From assembly GCF_019443445.1 (NCBI RefSeq), contig NZ_CP080378.1, positions 4,836,001-4,900,000 of the forward strand: 64,000 nt of DNA, in the 5' to 3' direction. The first letter of the stretch is position 1. Every line of letters starts with the position of its first letter. Shown here piece after piece: positions 20,318 through 28,498 of the stretch. The position numbers were made by a program, and so were the translations under genes. This DNA is from Massilia sp. PAMC28688. Its GTDB lineage: Bacteria; Pseudomonadota; Gammaproteobacteria; Burkholderiales; Burkholderiaceae_D. The notes under the pieces are model-generated. The model ran no database searches. It had not been told where the DNA came from and was given only the letters and a program-made list of their open reading frames with translations.

Positions 20318-21095
20318 CCTGATGCGCCATGTGAAAGAGCATGGCACCGAAAAGACCGACCGCACGGGTACCGGTACACGCTCCGTGTTCGCGCACCAGA
20401 TGCGCTTTAACCTGCAAGATGGCTTTCCGCTGGTGACAACCAAGAAGCTGCATCTGAAATCCATCATCCATGAACTGATCTGGTTCCTGAATGGCTCCAG
20501 CAATATCGCCTACCTGACGGAGAACGGCGTGAGCATCTGGGACGAATGGGCTGATGCCGAAGGCAATCTGGGGCCGATTTACGGCTACCAGTGGCGCAGC
20601 TGGCCAACGCCGGAGGGCGGGCACATTGATCAGATCACCCAGGTGCTCGACCAGATCAGGAACAACCCGGATTCGCGGCGCATGATCGTCTCGGCCTGGA
20701 ACGTGGCAGACGTGCCCAAAATGAAGCTGCCACCGTGCCATGCACTGTTCCAGTTTTATGTCGCCGACGGCAAGCTGTCGTGCCAGCTGTACCAGCGCAG
20801 CGCCGACATCTTCCTGGGCGTGCCCTTCAATATCGCGTCCTACGCCCTGCTCACCCACATGATGGCCCAGCAGGCCGGACTCGAAGCGGGCGACTTTATC
20901 TGGACCGGCGGCGACTGCCACCTGTATTCCAATCACATGGAACAGGTGGACCTGCAGCTCTCGCGCGAAACGCGGCCGCTGCCAAAGCTGGTCATCAAGC
21001 GCAAGCCAGACTCGCTGTTTGACTACAAGTTCGACGATTTCGCTTTCGAGGGCTACGACCCGCATGGCGCCATCCGCGCACCGGTGGCGGTGTGA
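20301..21095 (+). CDS. thyA: Thymidylate synthase
   Basis: This 264-residue protein is the length of Escherichia coli ThyA. It methylates dUMP to dTMP using methylene-tetrahydrofolate. The catalytic C146 sits in [12 protein letters not shown], and [17 protein letters not shown] and GDCHLYSNH form the dUMP and folate site. The start ATG at 20301 gives the standard [11 protein letters not shown] opening and lies within the last codons of the aldolase gene. It is followed at once by folA, the usual functional pairing that regenerates tetrahydrofolate. Confidence 0.97.
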   Translation: MRQYLDLMRHVKEHGTEKTDRTGTGTRSVFAHQMRFNLQDGFPLVTTKKLHLKSIIHELIWFLNGSSNIAYLTENGVSIWDEWADAEGNLGPIYGYQWRSWPTPEGGHIDQITQVLDQIRNNPDSRRMIVSAWNVADVPKMKLPPCHALFQFYVADGKLSCQLYQRSADIFLGVPFNIASYALLTHMMAQQAGLEAGDFIWTGGDCHLYSNHMEQVDLQLSRETRPLPKLVIKRKPDSLFDYKFDDFAFEGYDPHGAIRAPVAV

Positions 21096-21096
21096 C

Positions 21097-21579
21097 ATGA
21101 CGAACCTGACGATTATCGTGGCCATCGACGCCCAGCGCGGCATCGGCGTGGACAACAAGCTGCCGTGGCACCTGCCGGAAGACCTCGCGCATTTCAAGCG
21201 CCTGACCACCGGCCACCCGATCATCATGGGCCGCAAGACCTTTGACTCGATTGGCCGTCCACTGCCCAATCGCCGCAGCATCGTGGTCACCCGCAACGCC
21301 GCCTGGCATCACGAAGGCGTGGACGCCGTGGGGTCACTGGAGGCGGCCATCGCGCTGGTGGGCGAGGCACCTGCCTTCATCATCGGTGGCGCCCAGATTT
21401 TCAAGGATGCGCTGGCGCTGACGGACCGCATGGTGATCACCGAAATCGACCATACCTTCGCCTGCGACACCTTCTTCCCGCCCATCGACAGCACCATTTG
21501 GCGCGAAAGCGCGCGTGAGCGGCACCATTCGCCAGCCAACGGCTACGACTTCAGTTACGTGACGTACGAGCGGGTGTAA
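21097..21579 (+). CDS. folA: Dihydrofolate reductase
   Basis: This 160-residue DHFR reduces dihydrofolate to tetrahydrofolate with NADPH. Landmarks are IVAIDAQRGIGVDNKLPWHLPEDL with the catalytic acidic residue in PEDL, GRKTFDSIGRPLPNR for NADPH binding, and FIIGGAQIF. It begins one base after the thyA stop. The sequence is normal with no sign of a trimethoprim-resistant variant that could be asserted. The 198-bp gap after it belongs to the decarboxylase leader. Confidence 0.96.
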   Translation: MTNLTIIVAIDAQRGIGVDNKLPWHLPEDLAHFKRLTTGHPIIMGRKTFDSIGRPLPNRRSIVVTRNAAWHHEGVDAVGSLEAAIALVGEAPAFIIGGAQIFKDALALTDRMVITEIDHTFACDTFFPPIDSTIWRESARERHHSPANGYDFSYVTYERV

Positions 21580-21713
21580 TTAGGTGTGGATTACGGACCG
21601 GCGCCGCGCCAAATGTGCGCCGCCTGAGCCCGGTTGTAGATACTCTAACAAAAGTTTTTTCACCGGATCGCCGCGGTTTCTGCGAAAATCCGCTTCTTCT
21701 TTTTTATACCGGT

Positions 21714-21757
21714 GCCGTGAGCGAGGTTCTGCCCCCAGGGGTGACAGCCCTCACGGC
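21714..21757 (+). promoter_or_regulatory. Leader hairpin of the decarboxylase mRNA
   Basis: An 8-bp perfect stem, GCCGTGAG at 21714-21721 pairing with CTCACGGC at 21750-21757, encloses a second small stem with CCCC and GGGG. It ends 20 bases before the ATG and 10 before the GGAG ribosome-binding site. A TATACC -10-like element lies just upstream (about 21705-21710), so the hairpin would be at the very 5' end of the transcript. The function is unknown. No known riboswitch class was recognised. Confidence 0.5.
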
Positions 21758-21777
21758 GCTCTGCTTTGGAGCCGCAC

Positions 21778-24033
21778 ATGAAATTTCGCTTTCCTATTGT
21801 CATTATTGACGAGGATTTCCGTTCCGAGAACACGTCTGGCCTCGGTATCCGTGCGCTTGCAGAAGCGATGGAAAAGGAAGGCATGGAGGTGCTTGGCCTG
21901 ACCAGCTACGGCGACCTGTCGCAGTTCGCGCAGCAGCAGTCGCGCGCCTCGGCCTTTGTACTGTCCATCGACGACGAGGAGTTCGGCGAAGGCTCGGTGG
22001 CCGAAACCGATTCGGCGCTGCTGTCGCTGCGCGCCTTTATCAAGGAAATCCGCCACAAGAACGCCGACATCCCGATTTACATCTACGGTGAAACGCGCAC
22101 TTCGCGTCACATCCCCAACGACATCCTGCGCGAACTGCATGGCTTCATCCACATGTTCGAGGACACGCCGGAATTCGTCGCGCGCCACATCATCCGCGAA
22201 GCGAAGTCCTACCTGGACGGCCTGGCGCCGCCATTTTTCCGCGCGCTGGTGAACTACGCCAACGACGGCTCCTACTCGTGGCACTGCCCCGGCCACTCCG
22301 GCGGCGTGGCCTTCTTGAAGTCGCCCATCGGCCAGATGTTCCACCAGTTCTTTGGCGAGAACATGCTGCGCGCCGACGTCTGCAACGCGGTCGAAGAACT
22401 GGGCCAGCTGCTCGACCACACCGGCCCGGTGGCCAAGTCCGAGCGCAATGCGGCGCGCATTTTCAACGCCGACCACTGCTATTTCGTGACCAACGGCACC
22501 TCGACCTCGAACAAGATGGTGTGGCACTCCACGGTCGCTCCCGGCGACATCGTGGTGGTGGACCGCAACTGCCACAAGTCGATCCTGCACTCGATCATCA
22601 TGTGCGGCGCGATCCCCGTGTTCCTGATGCCGACCCGGAACCACCTTGGCATCATCGGCCCGATCCCGCTGGAAGAATTCACGCCCGAATCGATCGCCCG
22701 CAAGATCGAGGCCAATCCGTTCGCACGCGAAGCGGTCAACAAGAAGCCACGCATCCTCACCATCACCCAGTCGACCTATGACGGCGTGGTGTACAACGTG
22801 GAGACGCTGCGCGAAATGTTGGACGGTAAGATCGACACCCTGCACTTTGACGAAGCATGGCTGCCGCACGCCACCTTCCATGACTTCTACAAGAACATGC
22901 ACGCCATTGGCCGCGACCGTCCGCGCGCCAAGGAGTCGATGATCTTCTCGACCCAGTCCACCCACAAGCTGCTCGCGGGCCTGTCGCAGGCCTCGCAGGT
23001 GCTGGTGCGCGAGTCCGAAACCGTCAAGCTCGATCAGGATGCCTTCAATGAAGCGTACCTGATGCACACCTCGACCTCGCCGCAGTATTCGATCATCGCA
23101 TCGTGTGACGTCGCTGCGGCCATGATGGAAGCGCCGGGCGGCACCGCGCTGGTGGAAGAATCGATCTTTGAAGCGCTCGACTTCCGGCGCGCCATGAAGA
23201 AGGTGGACCAGGAATGGGGCGACGAGTCGTGGTGGTTCCAGGTCTGGGGTCCGGACACCTTCTGCGAAGAAGGCATTGGCACCCAGGACGACTGGATGAT
23301 CCGCGCCGAGGACAGCTGGCACGGCTTTGGCAACCTGGCACCGGGCTTCAACATGCTCGACCCGATCAAGGCCACGGTGGTCACGCCCGGCCTGTCGCTG
23401 GAAGGCTTGTTCAGCGACTCCGGCATTCCGGCGTCGATCGTCACCAAGTACCTGGCCGAACACGGTGTGATCATCGAGAAGTGCGGGCTGTACTCGTTCT
23501 TCATCATGTTTACGATCGGTATCACCAAGGGCCGCTGGAACACGCTCGTCACGGCGCTGCAGCAGTTCAAGGACGACTACGACAAGAACCAGCCGATGTG
23601 GCGCATCCTGCCGGAATTCGCCGCTGCCAACCCGCGCTACGAAGCGATGGGCCTGCGCGACCTGTGCCAGCAGATCCACGACTTCTACAAGACCTACGAC
23701 GTGGCGCGCCTGACGACCGAGATGTACCTGTCGGACATGATCCCGGCCATGAAGCCGTCGGATGCCTTTGCCAAGATGGCGCACCGCGAGATCGAGCGCG
23801 TGGCGATCGAGGAGCTGGAAGGCCGCATCACCGCCATCCTGCTCACGCCTTATCCGCCAGGCATTCCGCTGCTCATTCCCGGCGAGCGCTTTAACAAGAC
23901 CATCGTCGACTACCTGCGCTTTGCACGCGACTTCAACGAGCGCTTCCCTGGCTTCGAGACCGACGTGCATGGCCTGGTCAAGCGCGAAGTGGACGGCAAG
24001 CGCGGCTACTTCGTCGACTGCGTCAAGCAGTAG
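21778..24033 (+). CDS. Arginine/lysine/ornithine decarboxylase (fold type I, AdiA-like)
   Basis: This 751-residue PLP decarboxylase has the length of the large inducible-type enzymes. It has an N-terminal receiver-like wing domain (about residues 1-130), the major domain with CPGHSGGVAFLKSPIG (about 160-176), and the PLP lysine K397 in STQSTHKLLAGLSQAS. The C-terminal domain follows, with TPYPPGIPLLIPGE. It decarboxylates a basic amino acid to its polyamine precursor (agmatine, cadaverine or putrescine). Sequence alone does not settle which, although AdiA-like arginine decarboxylase fits best. No antiporter gene is adjacent, so a biosynthetic role is as likely as acid resistance. The chosen ATG has GGAG 6 bases upstream. 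It ends in a strong terminator. Confidence 0.92.
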   Translation: MKFRFPIVIIDEDFRSENTSGLGIRALAEAMEKEGMEVLGLTSYGDLSQFAQQQSRASAFVLSIDDEEFGEGSVAETDSALLSLRAFIKEIRHKNADIPIYIYGETRTSRHIPNDILRELHGFIHMFEDTPEFVARHIIREAKSYLDGLAPPFFRALVNYANDGSYSWHCPGHSGGVAFLKSPIGQMFHQFFGENMLRADVCNAVEELGQLLDHTGPVAKSERNAARIFNADHCYFVTNGTSTSNKMVWHSTVAPGDIVVVDRNCHKSILHSIIMCGAIPVFLMPTRNHLGIIGPIPLEEFTPESIARKIEANPFAREAVNKKPRILTITQSTYDGVVYNVETLREMLDGKIDTLHFDEAWLPHATFHDFYKNMHAIGRDRPRAKESMIFSTQSTHKLLAGLSQASQVLVRESETVKLDQDAFNEAYLMHTSTSPQYSIIASCDVAAAMMEAPGGTALVEESIFEALDFRRAMKKVDQEWGDESWWFQVWGPDTFCEEGIGTQDDWMIRAEDSWHGFGNLAPGFNMLDPIKATVVTPGLSLEGLFSDSGIPASIVTKYLAEHGVIIEKCGLYSFFIMFTIGITKGRWNTLVTALQQFKDDYDKNQPMWRILPEFAAANPRYEAMGLRDLCQQIHDFYKTYDVARLTTEMYLSDMIPAMKPSDAFAKMAHREIERVAIEELEGRITAILLTPYPPGIPLLIPGERFNKTIVDYLRFARDFNERFPGFETDVHGLVKREVDGKRGYFVDCVKQ

Positions 24034-24049
24034 GCATTGCTGCACACGT

Positions 24050-24091
24050 AAAAAGGGCCCGGACGCATCAAGCGTTCCGGGCCCTTTTTTT
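24050..24091 (+). terminator. Rho-independent terminator of the decarboxylase gene
   Basis: The stem runs from 24050 to 24066 and 24072 to 24090, with GGGCCCGG pairing to CCGGGCCC plus flanking A-T and ACGC-GCGT pairs, one bulged T and a 5-base loop. It is followed by seven T residues. The A-run on the left makes it partly bidirectional, so it may also serve dcd from the other strand. Confidence 0.92.
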
Positions 24092-24126
24092 CATACGGCC
24101 AGCGGTGAACTGCGGCGCCGCGGCGA

Positions 24127-24693
24127 TCAGGTCTTGGGCAGCGTGACGCCGTGCTGGCCCTGGTATTTGCCGCCGCGGTCCTTGTACGAGGTTTCGCACA
24201 CTTCATCGCTTTCAAAGAACAGCACCTGGGCGCAGCCCTCGCCAGCATAGATCTTTGCCGGCAGCGGCGTGGTATTGGAGAACTCCAGCGTCACGTACCC
24301 TTCCCACTCTGGCTCGAACGGGGTGACGTTGACGATGATGCCACAGCGCGCGTAGGTGGACTTGCCAAGGCAGACGGTGAGCACATTGCGCGGAATGCGG
24401 AAGTATTCGATGGTACGCGCCAGCGCAAACGAGTTTGGCGGGATGATGCAGACATCGCTCTTGATATCGACGAAGGAATTCGAATCGAAGTTCTTGGGGT
24501 CGACAATGGTGCTGTTGATGTTGGTGAAGACCTTGAATTCGTCAGCGCAGCGGATATCGTAGCCATACGACGAGGTGCCGTACGAGATGATCTTGCGGCC
24601 GTCGGCTTCACGCACCTGGCCGGGTTCGAACGGTTCGATCATGCCGGTTGCAAGGGCAGTACGGCGGATCCATTTGTCGCTTTTGATTGTCAT
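24127..24693 (-). CDS. dcd: dCTP deaminase
   Basis: This 188-residue protein equals the usual Dcd length. It converts dCTP to dUTP, feeding dUMP to the thymidylate synthase encoded nearby. [19 protein letters not shown] and [40 protein letters not shown] contain the conserved active-site Arg, Ser and Glu residues of the trimeric dUTPase-like fold. The start is the ATG of MTIKSDKW at 24693, the family norm, rather than the further ATG at 24726. Confidence 0.96.
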   Translation of the reverse strand: MTIKSDKWIRRTALATGMIEPFEPGQVREADGRKIISYGTSSYGYDIRCADEFKVFTNINSTIVDPKNFDSNSFVDIKSDVCIIPPNSFALARTIEYFRIPRNVLTVCLGKSTYARCGIIVNVTPFEPEWEGYVTLEFSNTTPLPAKIYAGEGCAQVLFFESDEVCETSYKDRGGKYQGQHGVTLPKT

Positions 24694-24749
24694 CGCGGGG
24701 CTTTTCCAATTGGTGGTAAATTTCACACGATTTTACGCGAAAACACCCC

Positions 24750-25559
24750 TCAGTGACTATTTTTGGCCTGCTTGAGCAGCCTGGCGATCATCTCGCGCGT
24801 GAGCCGTGCTGCTTTCTCGGGCCGCTCCATCGGGAACAGGTGACCGCCTTCGATCTGGCTGAAATTGTCCTTGACCAGGGCCCGTGTCGCGCCCAGTCCT
24901 GCCTGGCGCAGTTCGACCGAATCGACGCCGCCGACAAAGCCGATTGGCACCGGATAGTCCTTGTTCATGAGACTGCCGAGATGGTGCGGCAGACCGCGGT
25001 AGATCTCTGTTTCGATCTCGCGCCTGAAGCGCAGCTGCACGCCTTCCGCATGGGGCTCGAGCCCATGCTCCAGGTAGTCGCGCAGCACGCCGGGCGACCA
25101 GGCGGCAAACATGGGCTTGCTCATGAAGTGGTCATGGGCTGCCTGGATGTCGGGAAATACATTGCGCCGCTTCTTGGAGAACTTAGCCGGAGAAAAATTG
25201 TCGCTCCAATTCTTGCCTTTGGACATGCGCAGCAGCACGGCCCGCCAGCCTGCCACCACGGGCGAATCGAGCATCACCACGCAGCGCACCAGGTCCGGGC
25301 GCTGCTTGGCCGCCATCATGCTCAGCATGCCGCCGAGCGAATGGCCGACCAGGATCACCGGTTCGCCATAGGTTGCCAGGCTGTCGATCAGGTGGTCCAC
25401 CAGCCGGGGCCAGCCGTCCGTGACCGGATAGCGCGGATCGTGCCCGTACATGTCGACCGAGCGGATTTCAAAGTCTTCGCCCAGATGGTCAAAGAATTGC
25501 TGGTAGGTGCCGGCTGGATAACTGTTACCGTGGGAAAAGTGGATGAGGGGCTTTTTCAT
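24750..25559 (-). CDS. Alpha/beta hydrolase
   Basis: This 269-residue alpha/beta hydrolase opens with MKKPLIHFSHGNSYPAGTY (HG oxyanion motif). It has the nucleophile elbow GHSLGGML near residue 99 and a C-terminal catalytic His in IEGGHLFPMERP. Members of this group with FSHGNSYPAGTYR are widespread in proteobacteria and have unknown substrates. The start at the ATG 25559 is preferred over a TTG two codons earlier. No clear ribosome-binding site is seen. It is divergent from the next esterase gene across a 159-bp gap. Confidence 0.85.
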   Translation of the reverse strand: MKKPLIHFSHGNSYPAGTYQQFFDHLGEDFEIRSVDMYGHDPRYPVTDGWPRLVDHLIDSLATYGEPVILVGHSLGGMLSMMAAKQRPDLVRCVVMLDSPVVAGWRAVLLRMSKGKNWSDNFSPAKFSKKRRNVFPDIQAAHDHFMSKPMFAAWSPGVLRDYLEHGLEPHAEGVQLRFRREIETEIYRGLPHHLGSLMNKDYPVPIGFVGGVDSVELRQAGLGATRALVKDNFSQIEGGHLFPMERPEKAARLTREMIARLLKQAKNSH

Positions 25560-25718
25560 CGGCAAATTGTAATGCGGTTTGACGGGAACCTATCCCGGAT
25601 TAGAGGAAACGCACTAGAGCGCCGAATTCCGATAAACTGGGCCGGTACACTCAGCGGCATGCGGCGAACCAAAGCCGGCGATTGCGTTCTTATTGCTATT
25701 TGAACGGGAGACCAAGCC

Positions 25719-26393
25719 ATGGCCAATCAACCGACCCTCAGCGCGCGGCCCGTCCAGGTGACGCAGGCGGCCCCCACCGGGTTGCTCACCCTGCCGGTGG
25801 ACGGCAAGCGCGACAGTTATCTGTATGTGCCGCGCAGCTATCGCCCGGAGCAGCCGAGCCCGCTCGTGCTGCTCTTGCACGGCGCCGGCGGCCACGCCCA
25901 CGATGGCCTGGCCATCCTGCGCGGCATGGCCGATGCAACCGGCCTCATCCTTGCCGCGCCGGCGTCGCAGGACAGTACCTGGGATGTGATCTCGCAAAAG
26001 GCATACGGGGCTGATGTAGAGCTCACTGACCGCAGCCTCGCTCACGTTTTCTCCAATTACACCATTGATGCGTCGCGTATTGCCATTGGCGGCTTTTCGG
26101 ACGGGGCGTCCTATGCGCTGACCCTGGGCCTGGCCAACGGCGACCTGTTTACGCACGTGATGGCGTTCTCGCCTGGCTTTGTCGGCCACATGACGTCGCG
26201 CGGGGAGCCGAAGATCTTCATGTCGCACGGCACGGAAGATGAGATCCTGCCTGTTAATCCGTGCAGCCGCAGCATCGAAAAGCAGCTGCGGCGGCTTGAG
26301 TATGATCTGACGTATGTCGAGTTTGATGATGGGCATGTCATTCCGCCCGAGGTCACGCAGGCTGCCGTGGACTGGTTTATTGGGATGCCATAG
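25719..26393 (+). CDS. Carboxylesterase/phospholipase-type hydrolase
   Basis: This 224-residue enzyme is of the phospholipase/carboxylesterase or polyhydroxybutyrate-depolymerase-like group. LLHGAGGHAHDGLAILRGMAD is the oxyanion region, GGFSDGASYA carries the nucleophile Ser near residue 129, MSHGTEDEILPV the Asp, and DDGHVIPPEV the His. It is intact. Its last 114 bases plus 31 bases of downstream DNA are repeated at 31254-31398 on the other side of the Gabija-like island. This shows where the island entered and that insertion left the host gene functional. Confidence 0.88.
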   Translation: MANQPTLSARPVQVTQAAPTGLLTLPVDGKRDSYLYVPRSYRPEQPSPLVLLLHGAGGHAHDGLAILRGMADATGLILAAPASQDSTWDVISQKAYGADVELTDRSLAHVFSNYTIDASRIAIGGFSDGASYALTLGLANGDLFTHVMAFSPGFVGHMTSRGEPKIFMSHGTEDEILPVNPCSRSIEKQLRRLEYDLTYVEFDDGHVIPPEVTQAAVDWFIGMP

Positions 26394-26424
26394 CGTCCTG
26401 GTCAACAGCGGTGCGGATCGATGC
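26280..26424. repeat. Left 145-bp direct repeat bounding the island
   Basis: These 145 bp (the end of the esterase gene and 31 bp beyond it) match 31254-31398 at 142 of 145 positions in direct orientation, without indels. The three differences are one silent change in the gene and two changes downstream of the stop. The repeat contains everything needed to restore the esterase end after recombination between copies. Confidence 0.93.
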
Positions 26425-26530
26425 GCAGGCCCTCAAAGCCAACCAAATAGTTCCATTAAGGCAAGTTTGGTGCCCCTTGCTGCATCGAATTTCGCGGAGG
26501 CGAAATTTTCTGCCGTGCCAGATCGTAAAT

Positions 26531-28498
26531 TCAAAGCGTCGCGAAGTCGAACTTCTGAGTGGAGGTGAACGCTGCTGTCAGTAATGCGTCCTCCTCATCG
26601 TTTGAAATCAGTCTGACGCAAGTAAGATTTTTAACGGCGCGCGAACAGGCGACGTACACTAGCTTGCGATCCATAGGACGCTCCGCACCGAAACCAGCAA
26701 TAAGGACATTCTTGAAGTCGTAATCTCGCCAGTAATATTCATCTAGCACGACAATCACCTCGGAAATTCCCGTACCTTTTGTTTTGTGCATCGTAATGTA
26801 TGGCTTTTCGTCATTCAAATAGCTGTAATAATTTAAAACATCGCTAAATTTAGCAGACTTACTGAAGAGAGCCTCATAGAAAATCCGCTTTTTGTCTCGT
26901 CGATTTAATTCTTCAAACAGATATTCATCCATAGCGCGACCCGCGGCAGTCATCTTTAACGCAGTGGTCACTCCAACAGCCTTATCGGCGATAAAGTCTT
27001 GGAATACGCCATCCTTCTTTAGTCCATCGAGAAACTCGTCTTTGTAATCGACGAACGCAGTAAACGAGTCCGACTTTGAAAGCAGTCCATAGCGGAACGC
27101 ATTTTCAATGGTCTCAATCGCCGACAATTTAGAACATGCAATCAAGTTGATACTCGAATGCAATCTCTCTTTATCGCTTTTGGAGTTGAGCAGATATCCC
27201 TGCTTTTTCACTCTCACTATTAATTCGTTAGACTCCTTGTTCTTGTGTAGCGTACATAGGAGGGCCAATTCATCGAACTGGAGCACGCTCAATACCCGTT
27301 CCATTTCGTCGCCGCGTTCCTGACCATATCGCTCGGTAAATATTTCGTAAAGTTCAAGAAAGCCGACCTCACCTGCAATAGACTTATTAGTAAGCATCAA
27401 GTATTTCGCTTCTCCGGCAGCGTTAGCCTTAGAAATAAGTGCCTTCAACTTAAGGAGATATGTCTGCTTATCTTTCTTCGCCCCCTCAGGCGCAATCGCA
27501 TAGATGAGGTTCACGCCACCCTGCCTGTCTGCGAGATGCTCGATGGTTCCGTCAGCTCTCGCTTTGAGTGCAACTTCTTGTCGCAACGTATCGAGCCGCA
27601 GCGTATTCAAAAACTTTATCACCTGCTGTGAGCAACGGAAGTTATCCTCTTTCTCGATTTTGCGAAGTGCACCACTGGCCACATATTTTTCGACATCACC
27701 GATGCCGTCTTCATAAATTCCTTGCATTGAATCGCCAAATAGTCCGATAGTAGCCTTCGTCGACCTTCCGATAATATCGATCAGTACTCCGACAATACTC
27801 GGGGATGTGTCTTGATACTCATCCACAAATATGAAGTCAAATCTATCTGCCAAAACCCTTCGCAATTTTGGGTATCGCTCGATTAGCGCAGCGGCGACCT
27901 TCAGCAAGCCGTCGTGACCATAAGAGAAGTTACGTATACTATTATAAGAACTCTCGTTATACCTGATCTTACTAAGATCAGCCAAAGCAATCGCCGCAGA
28001 AAGGGATTCGTTTAGACTATTAATCTCATTAGAAAGCGTCGCCACAAATTTGCGTGGATCCTTGTCATACACAACCTTACCCACAACCTTATCAAACTTA
28101 AATTTATCAAAGCGGTAACGAAGTGCGGCAAACTTACCGTACTTCTTTTTATAGACATCGTGTGCAATTTGCACCTGGCCCTCATCCGCAACAACTAATG
28201 GCTCTAAAAGAAATACTATAGGCAAAACACTCCTAATATTACTCCTGAAAACATCGATCAGCGAATGCAAAAACGAGTGAATTGTTGAAATATGGTAATG
28301 GTCTCCTACCCTATTTTTAATCTCGTCTGCCGCCTTATTCGTCAGGGTTATGCAAGCGGCGGTTGCTGATGGCTGGGAGTCCGCGATGTGTGCCAAGATC
28401 TCCTTAAGGGTCTCAGTTTTGCCACTACCAGCCCCGCCCTGGACGACGAAATCTTGGCGTGCCTGAATACATTCCTTAATTTGGTCTAGCGCTATCAT
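26531..28498 (-). CDS. UvrD/PcrA-like SF1 helicase, GajB-type
   Basis: This 655-residue superfamily 1A helicase carries the usual motifs: motif I GGAGSGKTET at 21-30, Ia TLTNKAADEIKNR, II VDEYQD at 225-230, III LFGDSMQGIY, IV NFRCSQQVI, and VI VYVACSRAVKNL near the C-terminus. The start is the ATG at 28498, which overlaps the nuclease gene's TGA (ATGA). A longer ATG at 28546 would extend into that gene. In Gabija systems GajB senses DNA ends and activates the GajA nuclease. At 655 residues it is longer than the best-studied GajB (about 500). Base composition marks it as foreign. Confidence 0.88.
   Translation of the reverse strand: MIALDQIKECIQARQDFVVQGGAGSGKTETLKEILAHIADSQPSATAACITLTNKAADEIKNRVGDHYHISTIHSFLHSLIDVFRSNIRSVLPIVFLLEPLVVADEGQVQIAHDVYKKKYGKFAALRYRFDKFKFDKVVGKVVYDKDPRKFVATLSNEINSLNESLSAAIALADLSKIRYNESSYNSIRNFSYGHDGLLKVAAALIERYPKLRRVLADRFDFIFVDEYQDTSPSIVGVLIDIIGRSTKATIGLFGDSMQGIYEDGIGDVEKYVASGALRKIEKEDNFRCSQQVIKFLNTLRLDTLRQEVALKARADGTIEHLADRQGGVNLIYAIAPEGAKKDKQTYLLKLKALISKANAAGEAKYLMLTNKSIAGEVGFLELYEIFTERYGQERGDEMERVLSVLQFDELALLCTLHKNKESNELIVRVKKQGYLLNSKSDKERLHSSINLIACSKLSAIETIENAFRYGLLSKSDSFTAFVDYKDEFLDGLKKDGVFQDFIADKAVGVTTALKMTAAGRAMDEYLFEELNRRDKKRIFYEALFSKSAKFSDVLNYYSYLNDEKPYITMHKTKGTGISEVIVVLDEYYWRDYDFKNVLIAGFGAERPMDRKLVYVACSRAVKNLTCVRLISNDEEDALLTAAFTSTQKFDFATL

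Noticed and set aside
21751..24045. A 764-codon minus-strand open frame covering the decarboxylase gene
   Set aside because: It is the mirror of strong GC3 codon bias. The plus strand encodes a full PLP decarboxylase with all motifs, a good ribosome-binding site and a terminator.
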